The notes under the pieces were generated by a model. The model had not been told where the DNA came from, did no database searches, and worked only from the letters and a program-made list of their open reading frames with translations. A DNA stretch of 52,310 nt from Paractinoplanes deccanensis (GTDB lineage: Bacteria > Actinomycetota > Actinomycetes > Mycobacteriales > Micromonosporaceae), in assembly GCF_016862115.1 (NCBI RefSeq), contig NZ_BOMI01000024.1, forward strand, positions 1 to 52,310. The letters are read 5' to 3'. How positions within the stretch are numbered: position 1 is the first letter of the stretch; each line of letters begins with the position of its first letter. A program made the translations under genes and the position numbers. Below are positions 15,416 to 23,357 of the stretch, in pieces.

Positions 15416-16924
15416 ATGCACCGGATCGTGGATCTCCCTCGCGGTCATCGGTTGATGCGCTTCCACCTCGCGGTCGCGGCCGTGGCGGTGGCCGGTTTCC
15501 TCGCCGTCCCGGACGGCAGCACCACGCAGCTGGTCTGGCAGGTGGCCTGCGGCTGGTACGCGGCGGCGGCGATCGCCGTGGGCATCCGGCACTGGCGGCC
15601 GGTCCTGCCCGCGGCGTGGTGGCTGTTCGCGATCGGGGTGGCCGGCAACGCGAGCGGCATCCTCGTCGAGGACGTGCTCACCCGTACCGGCGTGGGGGTG
15701 GGGTTTCCGTCCTGGGCCGACGCCGCCTACCTGTCGCTCTATCCGGCCGCCGCGGCCGGTCTGCTCCTGCTGATCCGGCGGCGCACCCCGCACCGCGACT
15801 GGTCGAGCCTGGTCGACGCCACCACGCTGACCACCGGCATGGGGCTGCTCGCCTGGGTCTTCATGGTCAAGCCGGCCGCGTCCGACCCGTCCATCGGCCT
15901 GCTCGGCCACATCGTCAGCGTGGCGTACCCCGTCGGCGACATCGTCCTGCTCGCCATGACCGTGCGCCTCATGCTCGGCGGCGCCGCCCGCAACGTCTCG
16001 TTCCGCCTGCTCTGCGCGGCCCTCGTCTGCTTTCTCGCCGGCGACGGCGCCTGGGCCGTCATCAACCAGATGGCGTGGGAGCCGGGCCCATCGGCCCACA
16101 AGGTCCTCGCCGACGTGTTCCTGGCCGGCTATCTGCTCTTCGCCGCCGCGGCCGTCCACCCCGATGTCCGCTCGCTGTCGAGCGCCGTCGGCCCGCGCGC
16201 CGCCCGGCTCAGCCGCCCGCTGCTGACCGCCCTCACCGTGGCGTCGCTCATCGGCCCGGCGCTGCTCATCATGCAGGTGGTACGCGGTGAGGTGACCGAC
16301 GCGCTGGCCATAGCGCTCGGCTGCGCGGCGCTGTTCCTGCTCGTCGTCACCCGGATGTCCCAGCTCATCACGCAGCTGGACGTGCAGACCGAGAGGGTGC
16401 GCGAGCTCGCCGTCACCGACGAGCTGACCGGCCTGCCGAACCGGCGCGCGTGGAACACCGAGCTGCCGCGCACCCTGGAGCGGGTGCGCCGCACCGGCGA
16501 CCCGCTCGCCGTGGCCATCATCGACATCGACCACTTCAAGAGCTTCAACGACGCGTACGGGCACCTGGCCGGCGACCGCCTGCTCAAGGAGGCCGCGGCC
16601 GCGTGGCAGGACCAGCTGCGCACCGCCGACCACCTGGCCCGCTTCGGCGGGGAGGAGTTCGTGGTGATGCTGCCCGACGCCACCGCGGCGCAGGCCCGCG
16701 ACATCGTCGACCGGATGCGCCGCGCCACCCCGCTCGGGCAGACGTTCTCGGCCGGCATCGCGGTCTGGGACGGCACCGAGACGGCCGACGAGATCACCGC
16801 TCGCGCCGACGCCGCGCTCTACGGCGCCAAGAACGCCGGCCGCGACCGGATCCACGACGCCGCGCTCCACACCGCAGCCCCCCACAGCGCCACCGAGAAA
16901 GTTGCCGAGCCGACTGCACAGTGA
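15416..16924 (+). CDS. Membrane diguanylate cyclase (GGDEF domain)
   Basis: 502-residue protein with roughly ten hydrophobic spans in residues 15-310 and a C-terminal GGDEF domain from about residue 325. The domain shows TDELTGLPNRRAW, IDIDHFKSFNDAYGH and an intact GGEEF active-site loop (FGGEEFVVMLP), so cyclic-di-GMP synthesis is expected. No inhibitory RxxD is seen immediately upstream of GGEEF. The N-terminal membrane region resembles integral sensory modules of actinomycete GGDEF proteins; signal unknown. A good ribosome site (AAGGAGG) sits 23 bases before the ATG at 15416, further than usual, and a stop in frame at 15398 prevents an earlier start; a CTG at 15410 is conceivable. Confidence 0.85.
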   Translation: MHRIVDLPRGHRLMRFHLAVAAVAVAGFLAVPDGSTTQLVWQVACGWYAAAAIAVGIRHWRPVLPAAWWLFAIGVAGNASGILVEDVLTRTGVGVGFPSWADAAYLSLYPAAAAGLLLLIRRRTPHRDWSSLVDATTLTTGMGLLAWVFMVKPAASDPSIGLLGHIVSVAYPVGDIVLLAMTVRLMLGGAARNVSFRLLCAALVCFLAGDGAWAVINQMAWEPGPSAHKVLADVFLAGYLLFAAAAVHPDVRSLSSAVGPRAARLSRPLLTALTVASLIGPALLIMQVVRGEVTDALAIALGCAALFLLVVTRMSQLITQLDVQTERVRELAVTDELTGLPNRRAWNTELPRTLERVRRTGDPLAVAIIDIDHFKSFNDAYGHLAGDRLLKEAAAAWQDQLRTADHLARFGGEEFVVMLPDATAAQARDIVDRMRRATPLGQTFSAGIAVWDGTETADEITARADAALYGAKNAGRDRIHDAALHTAAPHSATEKVAEPTAQ

Positions 16925-16948
16925 CGGCGCGGGAGTCGTCCTAGGGGA

Positions 16949-17404
16949 GTGACCTTCGAGCAATTCGCGATGGCCCGCCTGCCCAGCCTCCTGCGCTTCG
17001 CGGTCGTCCTCACCGGTGACCGTGAGCTCGCCCAGGACATCGTCCAGGAGGTGCTCGCCCGGGCGCAGGCCCGATGGCGCCGGATCAGCCAGACGGAGGA
17101 CCTGGAGACGTACGTGCGGCGCATGGTGCTCACCGAGTACCTGTCGTGGCGGCGGTTCTGGGCGGTCCGCCGTCTGCGCCCGCGGACCGTGCAGGGCGGC
17201 CTGTGGGAGCGGCTGGCCGGCCTCGGGCGCAAGCAGCGGGCCGTGCTGGTGCTGCGCCACTACGAGGAGCTGGACGACGAGCGGATCGCCGATCTGCTCG
17301 GCTCCTCCCGGGCGGCGGTGCGCGGCCATGCCTCGAGGGCTCTGAAGACGCTCCGGCTCGAGCCGGAGCTTGCCCACTGCATTCCCGCCGAGGAGAAGTC
17401 GTGA
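16949..17404 (+). CDS. SigE-family ECF-type RNA polymerase sigma factor
   Basis: 151-residue ECF sigma factor. Region 2 is seen at residues about 8-70 (FAMARLPSLLRFAVVLTGDRELAQDIVQEVLARA; RRMVLTEYLSWRR) and region 4 at about 90-140 (LGRKQRAVLVLRHYEELDDERIADLLGSSRAAVRGHASRAL), the pattern of the short SigE-like family common in actinomycetes. GTG at 16949 follows GGGGA. The stop overlaps the next gene's GTG (GTGA), so it is co-translated with a membrane protein of unknown repeats that is probably its regulator. No anti-sigma zinc-finger motif is present nearby. Confidence 0.85.
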   Translation: MTFEQFAMARLPSLLRFAVVLTGDRELAQDIVQEVLARAQARWRRISQTEDLETYVRRMVLTEYLSWRRFWAVRRLRPRTVQGGLWERLAGLGRKQRAVLVLRHYEELDDERIADLLGSSRAAVRGHASRALKTLRLEPELAHCIPAEEKS

Positions 17405-18237
17405 CCGAGCAGCACCCCGACCAGCTGCGCGAGGCATTCGCCGCACACGAGCACAACACCCCCGACCCGTCCGCCGTCTACGCCCGGGTGGTGGAGCTGT
17501 CCGGCCGGTACAAGCGCCGCCGGCGGGGCGCCCAGATCGCCGCGGGCGGCGTGCTGGGCGCCGGCCTGATCGCCGGCGCGGTCAACCTGCCCGCGTTCCT
17601 GCCCGGCGGCTCGGGAGGCGGCAGCGCCGCGGGCATCCCGGCCGCCGCGGCGCCCGCCGTCTCCCCGTCCAGCGCGCCGTCCGACGCCGAGCTCCAGGCG
17701 CGCTGGCAGGCGTACGCCGACGCGGGCTACGGCCTCGGCGACGCCGAGAAGCTCGCCAAGCTCTGGCACCTGAGCGCCGCCAACCCGGGCGCCGTCAAGG
17801 CGGAGGCCGGCCGCCGGCTGCTGCTCGGCGAGACCCTGCCGGTCAAGCCGCACCCCGACGTGGTCCCCGAGGACACCACCACGCCGGAGCAGCAGAAGCA
17901 GTTCCAGGCGTTCTTCGACGCCGGCTACGTGTGGGAGGACGCCGAGAAGCTCGCCGGCCTCTGGAACCTGAGCGACCCGCCGGCCGCGAAGCTGGAGGCC
18001 GGCAAGCGCCTGCTCGCCGGCGACACCCTGCCGGTGCAGCCGAAGCCCGCGAACGTCACGGCGGCCCGCGAGCAGAAGCAGGAGATCAAGCGTCTGGACA
18101 CCTTCTTCGCCCGGGGCTACGACGGCGCCGACGCGGCCGAGCTGGCCGAGCTGTGGCACCTGAAGACGCCGTACGAGGCGAAGATCGAGGGCGGCCGGCG
18201 CCTGCTCGCCGGCGAGACCCTGCCGATCCAGCCCTGA
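17401..18237 (+). CDS. Single-span membrane protein with three extracytoplasmic repeats, coupled to the sigma factor
   Basis: 278-residue protein starting at GTG 17401 inside the sigma stop. Layout: cytoplasmic N-terminus of about 40 residues, a basic stretch (KRRRRG), a hydrophobic span (about residues 46-68), a Gly/Ala/Pro/Ser linker, then three repeats of about 50-60 residues. Each repeat reads approximately GY-x3-DAEKLA-LW-L ... K-EAG-RLL-GETLPVxP (around residues 107-152, 176-218 and 233-278). The position suggests an anti-sigma or signal-sensing role, yet neither ZAS nor RskA motifs are visible. I do not recognise the repeat family. The strong terminator after it closes the operon. Confidence 0.75.
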   Translation: MTEQHPDQLREAFAAHEHNTPDPSAVYARVVELSGRYKRRRRGAQIAAGGVLGAGLIAGAVNLPAFLPGGSGGGSAAGIPAAAAPAVSPSSAPSDAELQARWQAYADAGYGLGDAEKLAKLWHLSAANPGAVKAEAGRRLLLGETLPVKPHPDVVPEDTTTPEQQKQFQAFFDAGYVWEDAEKLAGLWNLSDPPAAKLEAGKRLLAGDTLPVQPKPANVTAAREQKQEIKRLDTFFARGYDGADAAELAELWHLKTPYEAKIEGGRRLLAGETLPIQP

Positions 18238-18247
18238 CACCACCCCC

Positions 18248-18279
18248 GGGCCCGGCGCCGGCTCTCCGGCGCCGGGCCC
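18248..18279. terminator. Strong hairpin terminator after the sigma/repeat-protein operon
   Basis: GGGCCCGGCGCCGG and its exact complement form a 14-bp stem with a CTCT loop, 10 bases after the stop at 18237 and before the convergent SDR gene end. Confidence 0.85.
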
Positions 18280-18291
18280 TCGGCGTGCCGC

Positions 18292-19017
18292 TCAGGGCAC
18301 GAACGAGCCGAGCTGCTCGTCGAGCCACGGGTAGAGCTCCTCGGCCGGCGTGCTCATCCGCGACTTGAGGTAGCGCGTCTGGTCGTCGGCCAGCACCTCG
18401 AACGACCCGTCCGCCACGGCGTCGTAGGCCTGGGCGACGACGCTCGCCGCGCTCACCTTGGGAACGTCCCACCGGGCCGACATGGGCGTGTCGATCATCC
18501 CGACGAGCAGGCCGATGACGTGCGTGCCCTGCCCGCGGAGCTCCGTGCGCAGCGCGTTGGTGGCGGACCAGGCGGCCGCCTTGGAGGCCGCGTAGCCGGT
18601 CGGCAAGGTGACCCAGGCGGCAGCGGACAGGATGTTCAGCAGCGTGCCGCCGCCGTTCGCCGCGAGCACCGGGGCGAAGGCGCGGGCGACGCGCACCGTA
18701 CCGAAGAAGTTGGTCTCGAAGACCCGGCGCAACTCCTGTTCGGGGCCGGTGATGTGGTCGCCCGCGGGCGCGATGGCGGCGTTGTTGATCAGCAGGTCGA
18801 CGTCCGGCGCTGCGTCCGCGGCGCGCGTCACGCTGTCCGCGTCGGTGAGATCCAGCGTCAGCGGCTCGACCCGCCGGTCGTCCCATCCCCTGGGGGTACG
18901 CGCCGCCGCGTAGACCTTCGCCGCGCCGCGATCGAGCGCCTGCCGGACGAACTGCTCGCCGAGCCCACCGTTCGCGCCGGTGACGAGCACCGAACGGCCG
19001 TCGAGTGACGTGGTCAT
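18292..19017 (-). CDS. Short-chain dehydrogenase/reductase (SDR)
   Basis: 241-residue classical SDR. Cofactor motif VTGANGGLGEQFV at residues 12-24, LLINNAAIAP (NNAG-type) near 74-83, catalytic Ser in LLNILSAAAW, and YAASKAA containing the active Tyr-xxx-Lys. ATG at 19017 follows AAGGAG. It is divergent from a TetR regulator whose two palindromic sites fill the 80-base gap, so it is very likely repressed by that protein. Substrate unknown; such pairs are often involved in detoxification of carbonyls. Confidence 0.9.
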   Translation of the reverse strand: MTTSLDGRSVLVTGANGGLGEQFVRQALDRGAAKVYAAARTPRGWDDRRVEPLTLDLTDADSVTRAADAAPDVDLLINNAAIAPAGDHITGPEQELRRVFETNFFGTVRVARAFAPVLAANGGGTLLNILSAAAWVTLPTGYAASKAAAWSATNALRTELRGQGTHVIGLLVGMIDTPMSARWDVPKVSAASVVAQAYDAVADGSFEVLADDQTRYLKSRMSTPAEELYPWLDEQLGSFVP

Positions 19018-19036
19018 CTAGACTCCTTCGATAACT

Positions 19037-19049
19037 GGGGACAATCCCC
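19037..19049. promoter_or_regulatory. TetR operator copy 1
   Basis: GGGGACAATCCCC: 5-base palindromic arms (GGGGA/TCCCC) around CAA; near the SDR start. Identical 13-mer recurs 26 bases away. Confidence 0.7.
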
Positions 19050-19062
19050 GCAACGACTATGT

Positions 19063-19075
19063 GGGGACAATCCCC
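19063..19075. promoter_or_regulatory. TetR operator copy 2
   Basis: Second GGGGACAATCCCC, extended here to GTGGGGACAATCCCCAC (7-base arms, 19061-19077), close to the TetR start. The two sites are on the same face at about 2.5 helical turns. Confidence 0.7.
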
Positions 19076-19097
19076 ACTTGGTCAAGAAGGAGCCGGC

Positions 19098-19664
19098 ATG
19101 ACGAAGGCGACACGCCCGCTGCGCGCCGACGCCCAGCGCAACCGCGACGCGATCCTGGCGGCGGCACGCGAGACGTTCGAGACCGAGGGCGTCCTCACCT
19201 CGCTCGACGGCATAGCCCTGCGCGCCGGCGTCGGCAACGCCACCCTCTACCGCAACTTCCCGACCAGGGAAGACCTGCTGGCGGCCGTCATGCAGACGAG
19301 CACCACCGCGGCTCTCGGCCACGCCGACGAGCTGTCCCGCACCCGCACACCACGCGAGGCGGTGGCCGAGTGGCTGGTGTGGTTGAGCTGGCAGCTGCGC
19401 ATCTGGCACGACCTGCCGGTCTGCCTCGCCGACGCCCACGACGACCCCGACTCCCCGGTGCAGGCCGCGGGCAACCCGCTGCTGGAACGGACGGCCACCC
19501 TCCTCGACAACGCCAAGGCCACCGGCGACGTCCCCGCCGCCGTCACCGCCGACGAGGTCTACGAACTGGTCCTGGCCCTCTCGTGGGCCATCGACCGCTT
19601 CGGCGACACGGAACAGGCCGCCCGCCGGCGCGTCACCATGGCCACGGCCGGCATCTTCACCTGA
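19098..19664 (+). CDS. TetR family transcriptional regulator
   Basis: 188-residue TetR regulator beginning at ATG 19098 after AAGGAG (an in-frame ATG at 19059 would overlap the operators). The DNA-binding domain lies at residues about 10-57 (ILAAARETFETEGVLTSLDGIALRAGVGNATLYRNFPTRE, typical of the family). The C-terminal region (LVWLSWQLRIWHDLPVCLADA and onward) resembles the SbtR-type ligand domain. It presumably represses itself and the divergent SDR gene through the tandem palindromes. Confidence 0.9.
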   Translation: MTKATRPLRADAQRNRDAILAAARETFETEGVLTSLDGIALRAGVGNATLYRNFPTREDLLAAVMQTSTTAALGHADELSRTRTPREAVAEWLVWLSWQLRIWHDLPVCLADAHDDPDSPVQAAGNPLLERTATLLDNAKATGDVPAAVTADEVYELVLALSWAIDRFGDTEQAARRRVTMATAGIFT

Positions 19665-19727
19665 CGCGGGCGCCACCCACCCACGCCCGCCGCTGGGTTG
19701 CGGCGGCGGGCGCGAGGGCGTGCCGGG

Positions 19728-19741
19728 AGAACGAACGTTCT
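19728..19741. promoter_or_regulatory. AGAACG-AA-CGTTCT box 1 (LexA- or TetR-like)
   Basis: Palindromic 6-base arms around AA. It also fits the Gram-positive LexA pattern GAACrnryGTTy at its core. No gene starts within 150 bases. Confidence 0.45.
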
Positions 19742-19797
19742 GTCTAGCCGCCGCGTCCGCTGCGGGGCTGCGGCGGCGGGCGCGAGGGCCTGCCGGG

Positions 19798-19811
19798 AGA
19801 ACGAACGTTTT
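19798..19811. promoter_or_regulatory. AGAACG-AA-CGTTTT box 2
   Basis: Second copy, one mismatch in the right arm; still satisfies GAACrnryGTTy. Confidence 0.4.
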
Positions 19812-19960
19812 GTCCAGTCAATTCACGTCGCCGGCTCAGCTCTGCCCGTCTCGCAGAATGTGCGCCTTCGGGCTGATGGTCGTCGGCGGTAGGCGGTGGA
19901 TCGGGTGCATCCACCGGCAGGCGCGGGCTCAGGACGACGCGACCGGTGCGTGCCATGGGT

Positions 19961-19974
19961 AGAACGAACGTTCT
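19961..19974. promoter_or_regulatory. AGAACG-AA-CGTTCT box 3
   Basis: Third copy, identical to box 1, followed by the same TGTCCA tail. It lies about 350 bases upstream of the NB-ARC regulator and is not part of the 48-base duplication. Confidence 0.45.
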
Positions 19975-20034
19975 GTCCACCCGCCGGGGAGGTGGGCAGG
20001 CGGGGAATCGGATCGGCAGGGAGGCGGAAGAGTG

Positions 20035-20210
20035 CGAAGGCGCGATGGGGGAAGGCGGAGTGCAGGGCCGTGAGGAGTGAAGGGAAAGGCGGAAAGGCGA
20101 AGGCTTCGCCCGCGAAGGCGTAGAGGTGGAGAGGCGCGTGGGGAAGGCGGGCTGGAAGGCCAGAAAGAGGCGAAGGAGAAGGTGCGGGCTGCGAAGGCGG
20201 GAAGGCGGCC
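20035..20210 (+). repeat. Purine-rich tract with repeated AAGGCG
   Basis: About 175 bases strongly biased to G and A on the plus strand, containing AAGGCG roughly eight times at irregular spacing. No coding pattern. Could be a degenerated repeat or a structured 5' region. Confidence 0.6.
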
Positions 20211-20310
20211 GGCCGCAGACGACGCCCCGGAGCGAGCCGTTCGGGATGGGGCCCGTTCGATGTTGTAGAAATGGATCTTGGGCAGGGGAGGCCGCGCGTT
20301 GGGGGGCGAC

Positions 20311-22533
20311 ATGGCCGGGGACGTCCCGTTCGGGGTGTTGCTGCGGCGGCTGCGGGTGGGGGCCGGGCTGACTCTGGAGCAGCTGGCTGAGGCGTCCGGG
20401 GTGACCGATCGGGCGATCAGTGACATGGAGCGCGGGGTCAGCCTGCGGCCGCGGGCGCGCACCGTGGCGGCGCTCGCTGACGGGCTCGGCGCCGCGGGGG
20501 AAGATCGGGAGTCTCTCCTGGCCGCGGCGCGGGCGGGGCGTGGGGCGGTGGCAGGGACCCGGCTTCCGCCGCCGCGGCAAGTTGCCGACTTCACCGGGCG
20601 GGGGGCCGAGCTTGCCCAGGTGGCGCGGTGGGCCGCCGGGGACAGGGCTGTCGTCGTCGTCAGTGGGGACGCGGGTGTCGGCAAGACCAGCTTCGCCATC
20701 CGGGCCGCGCACGCGTGGCCGGCCGAGGAGCAGCTCTTCGTCGATCTGCGCGGGCTGGACGAGAAGCCGCAGACGGCCGCCGCGGTGCTGGGGCGCCTGA
20801 TCCGGGCCGTGGATCCGGACCGGCGCTCCGTTCCGCCCGAGGCCGACGAGGCGTCCGCGCTGTGGCAGACGCTGATCGGCGGGCGGCGGCTGGTCGTCGT
20901 GCTGGACAACGCGATCGCCGAGGCCCAGGTCCGGCCGGTGCTTCCGGCGCGCGGACCGGCCGTCGTGGTCGTCACCAGCCGGCGTTCGCTGAGCGGTCTC
21001 GAGGACGTGCACCGGCTGCGGCTGGACCCGCTGCCCGAGGCCGACTCCGTGACGCTGCTCGACGGCATTCTGCGCCGCGAAGCCGCCTCGCCCGAGCAAC
21101 TGCGCCACATCGCCCGGCTGTGCGCGAACATCCCGCTGGCGCTGCGGATCGCGGGCAACCGGCTGGTCAGCCGTCCGGAGTGGACGGCCGACGACCTGAT
21201 CACCCGGCTGGCCGCCGGGGACCCGCAGGTCAAGGCCGCGTTCGACCTGTCGTACCAGCAGCTGTCGGAGGTTGCCCGCCGGTTGTTCCGCAGGCTCGCC
21301 CTGGTGCCGGGGACGTCCACCGGGCCCGAGCTCGCCGCCGTGCTCGCCGAGGAGCCGCTGCTCGCCACCGAGGACGCGCTGGACGAGCTTGTCGATCTCA
21401 GCCTGTTGCAGCAGCGGCCCGACGGCCGCCTCGATTTTCACGACCTTCTGCGGTTGTACGCCGGGCAGGCGCTCGACCGGGAGGAGGCCGCCGCCGACCG
21501 CGCGGCGGCGAAGCGGCGGCGCGACGCATGGCTGCTGGACACCGCGACCGTGGCCGGGCGGCATTTCGAGCCCGACTACGGTCCCGGGCGGGCCGGCGCC
21601 GCCGAGCTGGTCGACTTCCGTTCGCCGGGCCGGGCCGGCGACTGGCTGCGGGCCGAGGCCGAGAACTGGCTCGCGGCCCTGCGCGCCGCACCGGACCGGC
21701 GCGTGGTCGACGTCGCCGAGTCGCTGCACTGGTATTCCGACAGCTGGTTCGCCTGGCCCGGCTGGGAAGAGGTGTTCACCCTGTCCAGCGCCGCCGCCGA
21801 GCGGCTCGGCGACGACCGCCTGCGCGCGATCCACGAGGGCTACCTCACGTGGGTCTACCTGGTCGCCCAGCACCGGGCCGGCAAGGGGCTGGAGCACGCC
21901 CGCCGCGCGTTCACCGCCGCGGTCCGCTCGGGCGACCGCCGGCAGATCGGCTGGGCCCAGTATTACGTGGCGTGGGCGCTGCGGCTGCTGGAGCGCGACC
22001 CGGAGGCGGTCGAGCACATCCGCGCGGCGGTCCGCGAGTTTCGCGCCACCGGCGACCGCGAGGGCGTGCCGAACGGCCTGCTCATGTGGGCGGACCTGCT
22101 GGTGCGCCAGGGCGAGCCGGACGAGGGCGCCGTGCTCTTTCGCGAGATCATCGCGACGGTGCGCGACCCGGCCACCGCGCCGCCGCCGCACATCGCCGGC
22201 TATGCCGAGGCGACGGCCTCCCAGGTGCTCGCGGACATCGAGGCCGGCGCCGGGCGCTGGCCCGAGGCCCTGGAGGCGGCCACCCGGCAGGTCGAGATCC
22301 GCGGGCGCCAGGGCGACAACCCGGGCGCGATGGTACGGGCGCTGGCCCTGCGCGCGTACATCCTCGTGGAGATCGGCGACCACGAGCAGGCCCGCGCCGA
22401 CCTGGCCGCCCTCGACGCGATGCGCGACCGCGCCGGCGATCAGGTGCGCCGCCCCGGCCCGCTGCGCGACCGCATCGAACTGATCGAACGGGCGCTGGGC
22501 CGATCCGGCCAGGACCCCGGTCGCGGCCGCTGA
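20311..22533 (+). CDS. XRE-NB-ARC-TPR (STAND) regulator
   Basis: 740-residue multidomain protein. An N-terminal XRE helix-turn-helix (about residues 5-60: GVLLRRLRVGAGLTLEQLAEASGVTDRAISDMERG) is followed by an NB-ARC ATPase with Walker A VVSGDAGVGKTSFA (about 110-123), Walker B RLVVVLDNA and the TSRRSLSGL sensor segment, then CANIPLALRIAGNRL (GLPL-type motif), a winged-helix region and C-terminal TPR-like helices from about residue 470. Such STAND proteins act as nucleotide-switched signal integrators or pathway regulators. ATG 20311 is chosen; TTG at 20299 with AGGGGAGG upstream is a real alternative. No specific target gene is evident beside it. Confidence 0.85.
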   Translation: MAGDVPFGVLLRRLRVGAGLTLEQLAEASGVTDRAISDMERGVSLRPRARTVAALADGLGAAGEDRESLLAAARAGRGAVAGTRLPPPRQVADFTGRGAELAQVARWAAGDRAVVVVSGDAGVGKTSFAIRAAHAWPAEEQLFVDLRGLDEKPQTAAAVLGRLIRAVDPDRRSVPPEADEASALWQTLIGGRRLVVVLDNAIAEAQVRPVLPARGPAVVVVTSRRSLSGLEDVHRLRLDPLPEADSVTLLDGILRREAASPEQLRHIARLCANIPLALRIAGNRLVSRPEWTADDLITRLAAGDPQVKAAFDLSYQQLSEVARRLFRRLALVPGTSTGPELAAVLAEEPLLATEDALDELVDLSLLQQRPDGRLDFHDLLRLYAGQALDREEAAADRAAAKRRRDAWLLDTATVAGRHFEPDYGPGRAGAAELVDFRSPGRAGDWLRAEAENWLAALRAAPDRRVVDVAESLHWYSDSWFAWPGWEEVFTLSSAAAERLGDDRLRAIHEGYLTWVYLVAQHRAGKGLEHARRAFTAAVRSGDRRQIGWAQYYVAWALRLLERDPEAVEHIRAAVREFRATGDREGVPNGLLMWADLLVRQGEPDEGAVLFREIIATVRDPATAPPPHIAGYAEATASQVLADIEAGAGRWPEALEAATRQVEIRGRQGDNPGAMVRALALRAYILVEIGDHEQARADLAALDAMRDRAGDQVRRPGPLRDRIELIERALGRSGQDPGRGR

Positions 22534-22572
22534 AACCCCGCCGCCGCAGATCCGGTGTCTGCTCGTCCAGCG

Positions 22573-22605
22573 GCCCGCCGGGCGCATTTCGGGTGCCCGG
22601 CGGGC
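22573..22605. terminator. Bidirectional hairpin terminator
   Basis: GCCCGCCGGGC (22573-22583) pairs with GCCCGGCGGGC (22595-22605) across an 11-base loop, between the convergent ends of the NB-ARC gene and the exported protein at 22655. Confidence 0.75.
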
Positions 22606-22654
22606 GGCCGGTTGTCAGCCGGTCGGGGCTGACGGGCGGGGCCTCGTACGGCCG

Positions 22655-23323
22655 TCAGTTGGTGAAGACGGCGGGCGAGCCGGTGATGCTGGTGTCGACG
22701 ACCGGCGCGTACCGAGCGGTGAAGAAACCGCTGCCCGGGCACGTGATCGGACCGCTGAACTTGGTGAAGGCCTGATCGGTGAAGCTGATCGAGTTGTCGG
22801 TGTTGTCGGCCGAGCCGGTGATGGCGTTGCCGTCGGCGCGGTAGACGCAGGTGACCGAGCCGAGGATGGTGCCGAGGCTCAGCGTGGTCTGGATGGGCGC
22901 CGCGTCCGTGCCGGTCACGGTGACGGTCCCGGTGCCGCTCGCGACGGTGGTGGCGAACGGGGTGTTGTTCACCGCCACGCTGTTGACCCGGGTGACGCCG
23001 AAGATGTTCGAGGTGCAGGACGCGAAGGTGTGGTCGGTGACCGACTCGGTGGCGACGCCGGGCGCCTCCGGGTTGTCGACGACCGTCGCGGTGAAGGCCG
23101 ACTCGGCGCAGGTGATGCCGGTGGTGCCGCCGGCGGCCGTGCGGAAGTCGGCGGTCGTCCCGGCGGCGACCGCGGCGGTCAGCACGTCCCCGGGGGCGAC
23201 GGCCGCGCCGCCGGGCGCTTCCACGGTGAGGACGGTGGAGGCGTCCGCCAGGGCGGGCGCGCCGGACAGGCCGACGGAGGCCGCGACGGCGGTGATCACG
23301 AGAATGCTTCGGTACGCGCGCAT
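22655..23323 (-). CDS. Exported protein of unknown function, Thr/Ala/Val-rich
   Basis: 222-residue protein with a clear Sec signal (MRAYRSILVITAVAASV... ending APALA, about 26 residues). ATG at 23323 follows GGAGAGAG. The mature part is beta-strand-like with four Cys (ITCAES, ASCTSN, VTCVYR, ITCPGS) that could form two disulphides outside the cell. I do not recognise the family with certainty; similar Cys-containing exported proteins are common in actinomycetes. It is divergent from a DUF6230/DUF6114 pair and the gap carries a shared 18-base direct repeat, so joint control is possible. Confidence 0.7.
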   Translation of the reverse strand: MRAYRSILVITAVAASVGLSGAPALADASTVLTVEAPGGAAVAPGDVLTAAVAAGTTADFRTAAGGTTGITCAESAFTATVVDNPEAPGVATESVTDHTFASCTSNIFGVTRVNSVAVNNTPFATTVASGTGTVTVTGTDAAPIQTTLSLGTILGSVTCVYRADGNAITGSADNTDNSISFTDQAFTKFSGPITCPGSGFFTARYAPVVDTSITGSPAVFTN

Positions 23324-23357
23324 GGCTCTCTCCAGCAGAGATCGAATAGGGCGGTAC

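Larger units (their letters stand above)
19699..19816 (+). repeat. 48-base direct repeat, two copies 70 bases apart
   Basis: Copies at about 19699-19746 and 19769-19816 begin TGCGGCGGCGGGCGCGAGGG and end in the AGAACGAACGTT box and TGTCyA. They differ at only three positions, so the duplication is recent or maintained. Confidence 0.8.
19665..20310. other. 646-base gene-free stretch with repeats
   Basis: I find no convincing gene here. It holds three AGAACG-AA-CGTTyT boxes, a 48-base direct repeat and a purine-rich tract (all listed separately). Long minus-strand frames crossing it run on as antisense of the NB-ARC gene and show no recognisable domain. Composition differs from neighbouring coding DNA, notably the strand-asymmetric G/A-rich part. 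Confidence 0.6.

Noticed and set aside
19744..22587. Very long minus-strand frame (about 947 residues)
   Set aside because: It is antisense to the XRE-NB-ARC-TPR gene and extends through the repeat region; the translation is Arg/Pro/Gly-rich with no domain. Typical shadow in high-GC DNA.
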